Positions 15,351 through 25,200 of a stretch of DNA of 34,572 bases are shown here, in pieces. The stretch comes from Bacteroidales bacterium UBA1197 (GTDB lineage Bacteria > Bacteroidota > Bacteroidia > Bacteroidales > UBA932): the NCBI GenBank assembly GCA_002309995.1, contig DBYB01000016.1, positions 6,248-40,819 on the forward strand, in the 5' to 3' direction. Made by a program: the position numbers and the translations under genes. Numbering within the stretch: the first letter of the stretch is position 1; the number at the start of each line of letters is the position of its first letter. The notes under the pieces are model-generated. The model did not search any database. It saw nothing but the letters and a program-made list of their open reading frames with translations, and was not told where the DNA came from.

Positions 15351-16688
15351 ATGAAGAAAGTTTTTTTAGCGGCGCTCAGCCTTGCACTTTTACTCTCCGG
15401 AGCATCCCTTGGAGCCCAGGAAATTGACTTTGCCAAGTATGGTCCCAACGGCAAGGAGTGCGCAAAGTACCTTTCGTACTATATCGAGTATTACAATCAG
15501 AGGAATTACGACGCTGCCACTCCCAACTGGCGTGAGGCTTACAAACTGTGCCCTCCCAGCTGCAGCCAGAACCTCCTTATCCACGGTTCATTCCTCGTGA
15601 ACAGGCTCATCACCAAGAATGCCAAGAACCCCATCATGGTAGAGGGACTCGTGGATACCCTGCTTACACTGCAGGACCAGCGTGCCCAGTATTATCCCAA
15701 ATATGCTGCAACGGCTCTCAACAACAAGGCCAGCTATGCGGCAAACTATCTCAAGAACGACCGCAAGCGCGTCTTTGGTATTTATGAGGAAGTGATTGGC
15801 GCTATCGGCGATCAGACCAAGGCTTCCGTGCTGTTCAACGACTTCAAGGTGGCCGTTGACCTCTACGGCGCCGGCGAACTCGGTACCGAGGAGGTTCTCA
15901 ACATCTACCAGAGGAACCTTGCTATGCTCGACGTCATCAACCCTGCTACCGAATTGGAGAAGAAGCAGATTGCCGACTTCCGCACCAATATCGAGAACCT
16001 GTTCATTTCCAGCAAGGTTGCTTCCTGCGATGACCTGCTGGCTCTGTTCGGCCCCCGCTTCGACGCCAATCCCAACGACCTTCAGCTCTCCAAGAACATC
16101 GTAAAGATGCTGAGCCTGGCCGAGGACTGCAGCGACAACGATCTCTACCTCAGGGCTGTGACTTCAATGTACAACCTTGAGCCGTCTGCCGACGCCGCCT
16201 ATTACCTGTACAGGCTGCACGCTGCCAGGGGTAACGTCAACGATGCCATCAAGTATATGAACGAGGCCATTGACCGCGAGGATTCCGACGTCGCCACCGA
16301 CGCTTCCTACTACTACGAGCTCGCCATCTTCTGCTTCAAGAACGGCCGCTCTTCCACCGCTTACGAGGCTGTGTCCAAGGTTCCTGCTATGGACGAGTCT
16401 CTCGCCGGCAAGGCATACCTGCTGATGGGTACCATCTGGGGTTCAACATCCTGCGGCAGCGAGGAGCCCGAGAGATGGGGTCCTTTCTGGGTCGCCTGCG
16501 ACTATATGAACAAGGCCAAGGCTGCCGACTCTACTCTCGCAGAGGAGGCAAACCGCTATATCGCCCAGTACAGCAAGTACTTCCCTCAGGCTTCCGACGC
16601 CTTTATGTACAACCTGGTGAACGGCAACACCTTTGTCGTTTCCTGCGGCGGTATGAGGGCTACCACCACGGTGAGGGCTATCAAATAG
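15351..16688 (+). CDS. Exported tetratricopeptide-like repeat protein
   Basis: The 445-residue protein has a clear signal peptide (MKKVFLAALSLALLLSGASLGAQ, cleavage near residue 22) followed by an almost all-helical body. TPR-like pairs are visible in the N-terminal part (YYNQRNYDAATPNWREAYKLCP) and the C-terminal part (AAYYLYRLHAARGNVNDAIKYMNEAI; DASYYYELAIFCFKNGRSSTAYEAV). It is probably a periplasmic scaffold protein. Its place between a FadL-like barrel and lptC in a conserved Bacteroidota neighbourhood suggests envelope assembly work, but no function can be read from motifs. It starts at an ATG 19 bases after the barrel gene and stops 4 bases before lptC. Confidence 0.75.
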   Translation: MKKVFLAALSLALLLSGASLGAQEIDFAKYGPNGKECAKYLSYYIEYYNQRNYDAATPNWREAYKLCPPSCSQNLLIHGSFLVNRLITKNAKNPIMVEGLVDTLLTLQDQRAQYYPKYAATALNNKASYAANYLKNDRKRVFGIYEEVIGAIGDQTKASVLFNDFKVAVDLYGAGELGTEEVLNIYQRNLAMLDVINPATELEKKQIADFRTNIENLFISSKVASCDDLLALFGPRFDANPNDLQLSKNIVKMLSLAEDCSDNDLYLRAVTSMYNLEPSADAAYYLYRLHAARGNVNDAIKYMNEAIDREDSDVATDASYYYELAIFCFKNGRSSTAYEAVSKVPAMDESLAGKAYLLMGTIWGSTSCGSEEPERWGPFWVACDYMNKAKAADSTLAEEANRYIAQYSKYFPQASDAFMYNLVNGNTFVVSCGGMRATTTVRAIK

Positions 16689-16692
16689 CATC

Positions 16693-17325
16693 TTGGCTCG
16701 CTATTTACGATATTTCACAGTACTGGCAGGCGTCGTGGCGCTTGCCAGTACTGTCGTTTCCTGCCATCGCCAGTTGGCTGAGGCTGAGTCCATAGACCTC
16801 TCCAAGACCCCTGTCCAGACGCTGGAGAATATGTTCACGGTACAGACCAAGAACGGCAAGGTGGAGATGAGGATAGAGGCACCGCTTATGGAGACCTACG
16901 AGAACGACACCCTCAAGACGGACTATTTCCCGAAGGGGCTGTCGGTCTATACCTACAACGAGGAAGGTCTCATAGAGAGCCTCATTTTCTCCGACAACGC
17001 CAGCCACAAGGTGTATAAGAGAGGCTCCAAGGACGACGTGTGGTCGGCTTTCGGCAACGTTATGATCCATAACGTGTTGAACAGGGAAACGATAGAAACG
17101 GACACGATTTACTGGGACGAGACCAGGCAGGAGATATACACCGACTGTTACGTGAAACTGTATTCTCCGGACGGATTTATGCAGGGTTACGGAATGCGCG
17201 CCGACGACCACGCGCGCAACGCCATCCTTCATCATCCGTTCAACAGCTATGGCTATACGGCGCAGGATTCCACCCTTGTTGTGATTGATTCTGTGAATTT
17301 TATTGGTGCTTTCCCAAAAAATTAG
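16693..17325 (+). CDS. lptC: LPS export ABC transporter periplasmic protein LptC
   Basis: The 210-residue protein has a hydrophobic N-terminus with a possible lipobox at VVSC (C24). LptC-type beta-jellyroll segments follow: VEMRIEAPLMETYENDT, YFPKGLSVYTYNEEG, LIFSDNASHKVYKRG, VMIHNVLNRETIETDTIYWD and the GYGMRADDHARN turn common in this family. LptC relays lipopolysaccharide from LptBFG to the LptA bridge. The frame begins with TTG at 16693 because no in-frame ATG precedes the signal segment, and it follows the TPR gene by 4 bases. In Bacteroidota LptC can be lipid-modified, which fits C24. The family call rests on pattern and gene order. Confidence 0.82.
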   Translation: MARYLRYFTVLAGVVALASTVVSCHRQLAEAESIDLSKTPVQTLENMFTVQTKNGKVEMRIEAPLMETYENDTLKTDYFPKGLSVYTYNEEGLIESLIFSDNASHKVYKRGSKDDVWSAFGNVMIHNVLNRETIETDTIYWDETRQEIYTDCYVKLYSPDGFMQGYGMRADDHARNAILHHPFNSYGYTAQDSTLVVIDSVNFIGAFPKN

Positions 17326-17333
17326 TAATTTCG
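17303..17333 (+). promoter_or_regulatory. Promoter for ppiD
   Basis: TTGG (17303-17306), a 19-base spacer and TAATTTCG (17326-17333, one mismatch to TAnnTTTG) straddle the lptC stop, about 47 bases upstream of the ppiD ATG. Confidence 0.5.
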
Positions 17334-17380
17334 CGGCCCATTACACCTTTTGATTAAAAAAGATTAAAAAATATAACACA

Positions 17381-19480
17381 ATGGCGGTTCTTCAAAAAAT
17401 TCGCGTTAAGTTCGGTCTTGCGATATCAATAATCATCGCACTGGCCCTCCTCTCTTTCATTATCGACCCCAACACCCTGGAATCAGCACTCCACTCGATG
17501 TCTTCCAAGTACGACGTCGGTGAGGTCGCCGGCAAGAGCATCTCTTACACCGATTTCCAGGAGAATGTGGATAAGTTCACCATCATCCAGCAGATTGCCA
17601 CCGGTTCTTCCGTGCAGAACGAGCAGAGCCAGCAGCAGATCCGCAACGCCGCCTGGCAGGACTTCCTCGACAGGTATATGTTCGTCAAGAACGCAAAGGA
17701 AGCCGGTATCCGCGTCGGTACCGACGAGATGGTTGACCTTACCACCGGCAACAACATCTCTCCCGTGCTTGCAGGCAATCCTGCATTCGCCGACGAGACC
17801 GGAGCCTATTCTCCGGACGCCCTGCGCGACTTCGTGCAGAACCAGGTCGAGGCTGACGAGACAGGCCGTCTCCGCACTTTCTGGCACTATCTGCAGAACT
17901 CCGTGATGGTACAGAAGTACTACGAGAAGTTCGGCGCCCTCTTCACCAATTCGGCTTATATGCCTCAGCTCTTCGTAGACAAGGCCATTGCAGACAACAA
18001 CACCTCTGCAAACGTCGACTACGTGATGGCTCCGTTCGACTATGCCGACAGCACCGTGAAGGTGAGCAGCGCCGAGATTCGCGCTTACTACAAGGCCCAC
18101 AAGGAGAACTACAAGCAGGCCGCCGGCCGCGATATCGAGTACGTCGTGTATGAGGTCGTTCCTTCCCAGGCCGACATCATCAAGACCAGCGAGGATATGG
18201 ATGCCGCAGTCGAGGACTTCGCCACCGCCGGCAATATGAAGGCCTTCCTTCTCAAGAACTCCGAGCGTCCCTACTCCGAGTACTGGTACAAGAAGGGCGA
18301 GCTTGCCAGCAACCTGTCTTCCGATATCGATAACTTCGTGTTCAGCGACGCAAAGGGAATTTCCCCCGTTTACCGTAACGGCAACCTGTTCCGCTGCGTG
18401 AAGACTATGGCTACCGCCAACGTGCCTGATTCCGTTTACGTGAAGCACATCCTCCTCCAGGGCGCCGACGCCAGGCATCTGGCCGACAGCCTCTGCAAGG
18501 TCGCTTCCGCAAGGGGAACCAACTTCTCCAACCTCGTGGCTGAGTATTCCGTCGATCAGAATTCCGCCGCTGACGGCGAACTCGGCAACCTCGGATGGTT
18601 CACCCAGAACTATATCATCCCCGGTTTCGAGCCCGCTATCACCGCAGAGCTCAACAAACCCTTCGTGCTCAATACCCAGTACGGCACCCACGTCGTAGTG
18701 GTGAGCCAGAAGACCAAGCCCGTGCTCAAGAAGCAGGTGGCAGTGCTCGAGAAGACCGCCCTTGCCAGCAAGGAGACCTTCAACGAGTTCTATGCCAAGG
18801 CAAACCGCTTTGCTACTATCGCAGCCGGTTCCCTCGAGGGCTACAAGAAGGCCGTCGATTCCACCGGAGTCTATTCCCACCCTATGAACAACGTCACCGA
18901 GGCCACCTCCAGCTACGGCTCCATCAGCCAGGCCAAGGAAATCACCCGCTGGGTGTATGACAACAAGGTGGGCAAGGCTTCCAACATCATCACCGTCAAC
19001 AACAACTACTTCTTCGTGGTGGCTGTCAAGGCTGCACGCGAGGAGGGTTACAAGGCCGTCGACGAGGTGGCTCCCGCTATCAGCGAGACTCTCCGCACCC
19101 GGAAGCTGCAGGAGGTTACCGCCAAGAACGTTGCAGCCAAGATCGAGGGTATGAATGACCTTGGAGAGATTGCCGAGGCTCTTAAGGCCGGCAGGAACCA
19201 GGCTGAGTCCGTTTCCTTCGGCTCCAGGAGCCGCGCCGCCGTCGAGCCCGCTCTCGTTGGTGCCGTTGCAGCTGCTGAGGAAGGCAAGATCTGCGGCCCC
19301 GTCGCCGGTATGTCCTGCGTGTACGTTTACAGCGTGAGCGGCCGCGAGACCGGCGCTTTCACCACCGAGGAAGACATCCGCAGCGAGGAGGCCCAGAAGG
19401 CCCAGTACGTCTCCCAGATGGTAGTTCCCGTGATGAAGGAGTACGACAACGTGAAAGACAACCGCGCTCGCTTCTTCTAG
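17381..19480 (+). CDS. ppiD: PpiD/SurA-like membrane-anchored peptidyl-prolyl isomerase chaperone
   Basis: The 699-residue protein starts with an N-terminal anchor (about residues 12-30), a SurA_N-like chaperone region (VGEVAGKSISYTDFQENVDKF and the following helices, about 46-250), a parvulin domain around residues 355-455 (VYVKHILLQG ... SNLVAEYSVDQNSAADGELGNLGWF ... FVLNTQYGTHVVVV) and a long C-terminal chaperone region. This matches Bacteroidota PpiD in size and order. It helps outer-membrane proteins and other exported proteins fold at the periplasmic face of the inner membrane. It has its own promoter and ends before a terminator, closing the envelope cluster. The parvulin HI, LGWF and GTHV landmarks are intact, so isomerase activity is plausible. 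Confidence 0.9.
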   Translation: MAVLQKIRVKFGLAISIIIALALLSFIIDPNTLESALHSMSSKYDVGEVAGKSISYTDFQENVDKFTIIQQIATGSSVQNEQSQQQIRNAAWQDFLDRYMFVKNAKEAGIRVGTDEMVDLTTGNNISPVLAGNPAFADETGAYSPDALRDFVQNQVEADETGRLRTFWHYLQNSVMVQKYYEKFGALFTNSAYMPQLFVDKAIADNNTSANVDYVMAPFDYADSTVKVSSAEIRAYYKAHKENYKQAAGRDIEYVVYEVVPSQADIIKTSEDMDAAVEDFATAGNMKAFLLKNSERPYSEYWYKKGELASNLSSDIDNFVFSDAKGISPVYRNGNLFRCVKTMATANVPDSVYVKHILLQGADARHLADSLCKVASARGTNFSNLVAEYSVDQNSAADGELGNLGWFTQNYIIPGFEPAITAELNKPFVLNTQYGTHVVVVSQKTKPVLKKQVAVLEKTALASKETFNEFYAKANRFATIAAGSLEGYKKAVDSTGVYSHPMNNVTEATSSYGSISQAKEITRWVYDNKVGKASNIITVNNNYFFVVAVKAAREEGYKAVDEVAPAISETLRTRKLQEVTAKNVAAKIEGMNDLGEIAEALKAGRNQAESVSFGSRSRAAVEPALVGAVAAAEEGKICGPVAGMSCVYVYSVSGRETGAFTTEEDIRSEEAQKAQYVSQMVVPVMKEYDNVKDNRARFF

Positions 19481-19507
19481 TAGAAAGCTCAGGTTTTCAA
19501 GCAAAAT

Positions 19508-19532
19508 GAGGTCGGTTTTCCGGCCTCTTTTT
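19508..19532 (+). terminator. Rho-independent terminator after ppiD
   Basis: The stem GAGGTCGG / CCGGCCTC (19508-19515 with 19520-19527, one G-U pair) with a TTTT loop is followed by TTTTT. Confidence 0.8.
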
Positions 19533-19561
19533 CGTATATTGCAGGGCCAAATGTAAGAACT

Positions 19562-20452
19562 ATGAAACTGCTTCTTTTATTGTCCCTGTGGCTGATGCCG
19601 GCGGCGCCGGACAGCCTGCTGGTGGTGAGCTGGAACGTGGAGAATTTCCTTGATTACCGGGCCGACACCACCGGGCGGCATACAAGCCGCCGCTTCTACA
19701 CCAAGTGCAACGCCATCTCCAAGACCCTGCTGCGGATTGCCGGGCGCTACGGCCGTATTCCGGACGCCGTGGCCCTGATGGAGGTGGGGAACCGCAAAGT
19801 GCTGGAGCGACTTATCTCCACTACGCCCCTACGCAAACTCGATTACGAAATCGTTCATTACGAGTCTCCCGACCGTCGTGGAATAGACTGCGCGCTGCTT
19901 TTCAGGCAGAGTTCGCTCAGGCTGCTGCGTTCGTCGCCGTGCCATCTGTACGACAGCAGCGGAGCGCTTATGCGTACGCGCGACATCCTGCTGGCTGAAT
20001 TTGAGGGGCTGGATATACTTGTCAATCACCATCCTTCCAAGGTCGGCTCCAACTCCGGGCCCCGCAGGGCGATCGCTATGGCCATGATGACCGCCCTTAT
20101 GGATTCCTTGCAAGCCGTCGGCCACCCGCGCCTCCTCTCCGTCGGTGACTTCAATGACGACGTGTGGCATATTCCTGTCATCCTGAGCGGCAGCGAAGGA
20201 CCTAGATGCTTCGCTCCGCTCAGCATGACAGAACAAACGGGTACAATCAAGTACAACGGCGCGTGGGAGAAGATAGACGGTTTTTTTGCCAGGGGGAACC
20301 TGAGTGTACGGGAGAGCGTGTTCGCAGATGCGAGCCTGTCTGAGCCGGACCGCGCGTTCGGGGGCGTCAAGCCCAGAAGGGCATTCTCCGGGCCCCGCTG
20401 GAAAGGCGGTGTCAGCGACCATTATCCGGTAGTGTTGCTTGTTAGTTGGTAA
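19562..20452 (+). CDS. Exported endonuclease/exonuclease/phosphatase-fold protein with in-frame repeat insertion
   Basis: The 296-residue protein has a short signal-like N-terminus (about 1-16). EEP-superfamily motifs are present in order: SWNVENFLD (about 23-31, metal and phosphate side), ALMEVGN (catalytic Glu region), RGIDCALLFR, LVNHHPSK, SVGDFNDD (about 195-202) and the C-terminal SDHYPVV with the catalytic Asp-His pair. These proteins cleave phosphodiester bonds in DNA, RNA or lipids; the substrate is unknown. A 57-base palindromic repeat (20175-20231) is inserted in frame after GDFNDDVWH, adding VILSGSEGPRCFAPLSMTE, in a loop before GTIKYNGAWEKIDGF. All catalytic motifs stay in frame, so the gene is probably still functional. 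It ends 40 bases before ychF. Confidence 0.85.
   Translation: MKLLLLLSLWLMPAAPDSLLVVSWNVENFLDYRADTTGRHTSRRFYTKCNAISKTLLRIAGRYGRIPDAVALMEVGNRKVLERLISTTPLRKLDYEIVHYESPDRRGIDCALLFRQSSLRLLRSSPCHLYDSSGALMRTRDILLAEFEGLDILVNHHPSKVGSNSGPRRAIAMAMMTALMDSLQAVGHPRLLSVGDFNDDVWHIPVILSGSEGPRCFAPLSMTEQTGTIKYNGAWEKIDGFFARGNLSVRESVFADASLSEPDRAFGGVKPRRAFSGPRWKGGVSDHYPVVLLVSW
20175..20231. repeat. Palindromic (REP/RPE-like) element inside a coding sequence
   Basis: The ends CTGTCAT ... ATGACAG are perfect inverses, and the arms TGTCATCCTGAGCGG and CCGCTCAGCATGACA match with one mismatch. After a one-base bulge the arms continue with AGCGAAG/CTTCGCT. The unit resembles widespread intergenic palindromes with a CTGAGCGGAGCGAAG core. 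It is 57 bases long, a multiple of three, and leaves the host frame open. No second copy was seen in the window. Confidence 0.75.
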
Positions 20453-20465
20453 ATGATTACATTTG
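20435..20465 (+). promoter_or_regulatory. Promoter for ychF
   Basis: TTGC (20435-20438), a 19-base spacer and TACATTTG (20458-20465, exact TAnnTTTG) span the end of the upstream gene. The ychF ATG lies 27 bases further on. It may also drive the island genes beyond ychF. Confidence 0.55.
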
Positions 20466-20492
20466 TAGAATACAGTATATTATTATTACGAT

Positions 20493-21593
20493 ATGTCTCT
20501 CAAGTGTGGAATAGTAGGCCTGCCCAACGTTGGCAAATCAACTCTCTTCAACTGCGTGAGCAGCGGCAAGGCCCAAAGTGCGAATTTTCCTTTCTGTACA
20601 ATAGAACCCAATCTCGGCTCCACAAACGTGCCCGATAAGCGTCTGGAGGTGCTTACGGAGATATGCAAGCCCCAGCGCACCATCCCCGCAACGGTCGATA
20701 TCGTTGATATCGCCGGCCTGGTGAAGGGCGCGAGCCGTGGCGAAGGCCTTGGCAACCAGTTCCTTGCCAACATCCGCGAGTGCGACGCCATCCTCCACGT
20801 GCTCCGCTGTTTTGATGACGGCAACGTGGTGCACGTCGATGGCTCCGTTGACCCGGTTCGCGACAAGGAAGTCGTTGACACCGAGCTGCAGATCAAGGAT
20901 CTTGAGACCGTTGAGGCGCGCCTTTCCAAATGCATCAAGGCGGCTCAGGCGGGCGACAAGGATTCCAGGAAGCTGGCCGACCTGCTGACCCGCTACAAGG
21001 CGGCCCTGGAGCAGGGCAAGTCCTGCCGCAGCGTGGCCCTCGTGAACGAAGAAGAGGAGCGCCTGGCGCACGACCTGTTCCTGCTTACCAACAAGCCTGT
21101 TATGTATGTCTGCAACGTTGACGATGCGTCTGCAGCAAGCGGTAACGATTATGTGGATGCCGTACGCGAGGCCGTAAAGGACGAGAACGCCGGCATACTC
21201 ATCATCTCAGCGCGCACCGAGGCCGATATCGCCGAGATGGAGGATTACGACGACAGGCAGATGTTCCTTGAGGAGATGGGGCTGGAAGAGTCCGGCGTAG
21301 TGCGCCTGATTCAGGAGGCATACAAGCTCCTTGGCCTGCGCACCTTCTTTACAGCCGGCGCCGACGAGTGCCGCGCGTGGACCATTCACGCCGGCGACAA
21401 GGCCCCTCGCGCTGCCGGAGTCATCCATACCGATTTCGAGAAGGGCTTCATCCGCGCAGAGGTCATAAAATACGAAGACTTTGTGCAGTACAAGACCGAG
21501 GCCGCCGTGCGCGCCGCCGGCAAAATGGGCATCGAAGGCAAAGACTACACCGTCCAGGACGGCGACATAATGCATTTCCTCTTTAACGTATAA
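20493..21593 (+). CDS. ychF: Obg-family ATPase YchF (OLA1 homologue)
   Basis: The 366-residue protein is at the family's normal length (about 363). It has G1 GLPNVGKSTLFN (residues 8-19), the switch region DIAGLVKGASRGEGLGNQFLANIRE (about 70-94), a coiled-coil insert, the NKxE-type motif replaced by a NVDD segment (CNVDDAS) as in YchF proteins, and the C-terminal TGS domain (about 283-366, FFTAGADECRAWTIHAGDKAP to DGDIMHFLFNV). YchF binds ATP in preference to GTP, associates with ribosomes and affects the oxidative stress response. Composition is GC-rich like the core genes. The stop is 11 bases before the GTG of the first AT-rich island gene, which marks a sharp compositional border. Confidence 0.97.
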   Translation: MSLKCGIVGLPNVGKSTLFNCVSSGKAQSANFPFCTIEPNLGSTNVPDKRLEVLTEICKPQRTIPATVDIVDIAGLVKGASRGEGLGNQFLANIRECDAILHVLRCFDDGNVVHVDGSVDPVRDKEVVDTELQIKDLETVEARLSKCIKAAQAGDKDSRKLADLLTRYKAALEQGKSCRSVALVNEEEERLAHDLFLLTNKPVMYVCNVDDASAASGNDYVDAVREAVKDENAGILIISARTEADIAEMEDYDDRQMFLEEMGLEESGVVRLIQEAYKLLGLRTFFTAGADECRAWTIHAGDKAPRAAGVIHTDFEKGFIRAEVIKYEDFVQYKTEAAVRAAGKMGIEGKDYTVQDGDIMHFLFNV

Positions 21594-21604
21594 CAAGTAC
21601 TCAA

Positions 21605-22237
21605 GTGATATCAAATCGTCTATTCCTGTGGCTGTTTACGGCAATGATTATTGTCGCATCTTCATCTTCCTGCGTGGAGAAGCAAGAAGATGATTTAAAG
21701 GGGATAAACGAACCAACACCAGACTATCGCTTTCAATGTGAACTTGACGGCTATGAGTATGATTATTCCAGAACACTTTCCTATTTCTCTTTGATTCGAG
21801 GCGAGTTTGTTGCTGAATTTGAGGAAACTAAGGATTATTTCAAAATTTCCTATGTTATATATAGACCAGCAAGGTTTAGGGCTGATTTTGTTGCAATAAA
21901 AGCAAATGCAGAAGATGGAGAGGATGGAGATGGTTGTGTGGATATTATTGAGGGGAAAAAATATGAATGTACTTGTTATGAATGGAATTGGTACGATACG
22001 AGTAGAAACGGAGTATATGGAGAAGTTGGAGGCTATGCAATCGAGTCTTGTATGTTTTCTTTTGAACTGCCTTCACCCGAAGATACGTCCGTAGCGTATT
22101 ATTTCATTTTTGATATGGTATTAAGAAGTCAGAACGCCCGCGAACCAGTTTTCCTTAAGAACGGAAGGATTACTATTTACCGAACCCGAGACTATAATAA
22201 TATTTTATCACATATACAGAAAGTAAGTTATGAATAA
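21605..22237 (+). CDS. Island lipoprotein A1, unknown function
   Basis: The 210-residue protein begins at GTG (21605). The signal NRLFLWLFTAMIIVASSSSC places the lipid-modified Cys at residue 23. Soon after come acidic residues (VEKQEDD), reminiscent of surface-export signals of Bacteroidota lipoproteins, so it may face outward. The body looks beta-rich: TPDYRFQCELDGYEYDY, then a Gly/Asp-rich insert (about 100-135), and GEVGGYAIESCMFSFELPSPED near the end. It is not a family I recognise. It is clearly paralogous to the lipoprotein at 25300-25890, sharing the YRFQxELxGxEYDY start, the FSFE-PSPED-VAYY core and the xKNGRxT strand. Strongly AT-rich compared with ychF. Its stop overlaps the hydrolase ATG by 8 bases. 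An alternative ATG at residue 14 would destroy the signal. Confidence 0.7.
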   Translation: MISNRLFLWLFTAMIIVASSSSCVEKQEDDLKGINEPTPDYRFQCELDGYEYDYSRTLSYFSLIRGEFVAEFEETKDYFKISYVIYRPARFRADFVAIKANAEDGEDGDGCVDIIEGKKYECTCYEWNWYDTSRNGVYGEVGGYAIESCMFSFELPSPEDTSVAYYFIFDMVLRSQNAREPVFLKNGRITIYRTRDYNNILSHIQKVSYE

Positions 22238-25200
22238 TAGGTTATATTTCTTGTTTTGTCTTTCTTGTATGTTTGGTTTTGGCCTTGCTTCATTCGGTCA
22301 AGACTTGACTAACAATCCTGCAATTCAAGAGCAGATTTTTTCTGTATTTGAGGAATTGGACTTATCGTCTTCTCAAGTTAATACAGGTTATTTGCTAGAC
22401 AGGGCTGTAGATTTTATAGATTTAAAGGCGTTTGACGGTCAGACGTTGAATGCTAGTAATGTTGCTGACTTCGAAACACTGATCTGCGGTTTCCACACTA
22501 TGAATACAGCAAGAGTTAATAGCAGGGGGCAGCAGTTTAGTATAAGTAATATTGTAAATTCGTATGTGGATACTACTGCCATTGAATTTGGAGCAGCTAT
22601 TTTTAAGTATAATTATATAGTAAACAATGCTCTTACAGATAATTTACTTACATTTCAAGGTGGTAAACTATATAATGTGGTTCAAGGTACGAATCTTCTA
22701 AACCCTTATGACAGTACTCGGGCTTTTATCTTTGCCGCCAGTGTGCCGACACATTCAGGTCAAGCTGTCCGACTGAAACTATCCTCAAACCATTTTTACA
22801 CTTCTCATTCTTATCCTTCTGAGCAGCCAACATTATATGAATTAAGTATTAATAATCTTCCGTATCAACAGATATCATTGCCATATGATTCTTTAGCTAA
22901 TTTGTCTCTAGGTAGTAATAGTATTAAATTAAGGGTAACTTTGATTGGGGGAACGACACTTGAGGGACAAACAAGTATCAACATAAGCGACAACAACACA
23001 AATAATTTGCCAGCATTACTTACGGCTATGCCGGATAACACATGGCAAATAGACACGACTTCAAGTTATGGAGATTCTGTAGGAGCAATAGTTTCTTATA
23101 AATGTACAGCCACACATGGTGCTGGAATAATCAAAAAGCCCCTGATCTTTGTTGAGGGTTTTGATGATTCAGAACTTGGCTTAGCATCAAGTCTATTCAG
23201 TAAAGGAATAGATTTAATACACATCTTTCATGTATTATCAGGAATTAGTATAGGATGCTTTGATTTTGAGTGGTTCTATAATGGTGCTGGTTTTGGCCCA
23301 GAAATAAAAGACGAATTTGACATGTTTTATGTAGATTGGACAAATCCTCGGGCCGACATACGTAGTAATGCAGAATTGCTAGAAAAAATTATTAATAGGA
23401 TAAATAAACAAAAGCACAATAACGGAAGTTTTGAAACAAATGTCGTAATTGGTCATAGTATGGGCGGGTTGATTGCGAGATATGCGCTATGCGATATGGA
23501 GGAAAGGCACGCTTTACACGAGACGTCCTGTTATGTTTCTTACGACGCTCCGCAGCTAGGAGTAAATGTTCCTTTGGGTGCTCAGTATGCCGTTCGAGAT
23601 TTATTTGACCATATTGGTAATGTCGCAGACCTAGGCCCGCTGTATCATAATCTCTCGTCAACTATTAATAATGTACTTGATTGTAACTCTGCAAAGCAGA
23701 TGATGTATTATTATGTTAGTCAAGATCAGAGTATTACTGCAAACACTCATAACGGGTGGCAAGCTATTCTAAATGAAAAAGGATATCCGAAGGGAGATTA
23801 CGGTCGTTCTATAGATAATTTGTCAATAGTAAATGGAGGAGATAGCAGTACAATACCAGAGCCTATATTATTACGGTTGGTGACGTCGCTATTTAATGTA
23901 CACTTTGATATTCAAATTAACAGGAACGACGGGACGGGGCAGGCAGTTTATCGCTCGTTGGTAAAAACATATAAATTTAATTGGGGGTTTAGCCCTAGTG
24001 AGGTAATACTGTGGAATACGGAGCAGTATGCTCCGGTAGATAACCTAAATTTAGATTACGGACCTTCATCAACATTAATAGATTCTTTTTCGTCTAGTAT
24101 CCTCGGTCTTACATATAACGGGCCTATATCATTTGTGCCCGTAAGGAGTGCCCTGAATACATATATGGATGGTTTTGGCTATACTAATCCTCCTCGCCCC
24201 ATAAAAGATACCCCGTTTAATGCCTATTACCTAAATCAAAGGGAAAAACGCCACGAACGAACAGATTCTTCCTATTGGTCGTGGGTCTATAATCAAACGC
24301 GGTTTGCACTAGGTGGGCCTGACGATTTTGCATTAACAGGAGATGTGTTTTCGGTCACAGGGATTGTGCCCTCTGAGGGAACAGCCGTTTTCTCCGTCTC
24401 GGATCCCACAAAAGCAGCCATAAGCAGCGACGGAGAGCTATCAGTTGCTGCTCCGTCTATACAAACAATCGACTATTGTCGTTCAAATAATGGAAAGTAT
24501 TATCGCAAGCAGAAGACGGTTCTGGCTGGATTTCCAACAGTTGCACTATGGAAGTCATATGGCAACCCAGGCGAAGTTACGGTTCATGCTTCTTGTAATG
24601 ACTCTTGTTTAAAGCCCATTTTGGATACTTTGCTCAGTAGAGGTATATTGTCTTGCAAGTGGCTACTTTTAAAAACAACCGCACAGATAGAAGAATATAA
24701 CACCCAGTCGTTAGATATGTTTATTGACAATTCTCAAAGCGAATACGTTTCTGTTTCTTTCCAACTTTATGATGCCGTTCGTTTTGCGCAGGACACTACC
24801 AGGATATCTCCTACATACAGCATTCCGTTATATGCGAATAACGTTGTTTTTAACCGAGATCCGATTTCGGTGTCTGTCAGCCCTTTCTCGACCAATTTAT
24901 TGTATCAAACTGTTAGCGATTATATACATGGTGTTCCCGAAGATGATCCAATTTTTTATTATTGCCCGTACGAACTAAATAATTATTTTGTTTTATGGAA
25001 GTCTTCCGCATATAGTAATTGGCCGGATCCGGATAGCATAAAGATTGCTAATCAGGTTATTCCGTTGGAAGAAACTATACAGGAAACCATCAACGGACAA
25101 CCAACGACTCTTTTTTGCTTTAAATTATTGGACAGCTATGTCGTTCAATCCGAAATACAGCGAATCAGGCAGCAATGGAATAATTCTCCGTTAGGAGTAA

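Noticed and set aside
17483..19504. Long open frame of 673 codons antisense to ppiD
   Set aside because: It is a shadow caused by GC-rich codon bias; the translation is low-complexity Gly/Leu/Val/His-rich with no domain, and the plus-strand frame encodes a recognised chaperone.
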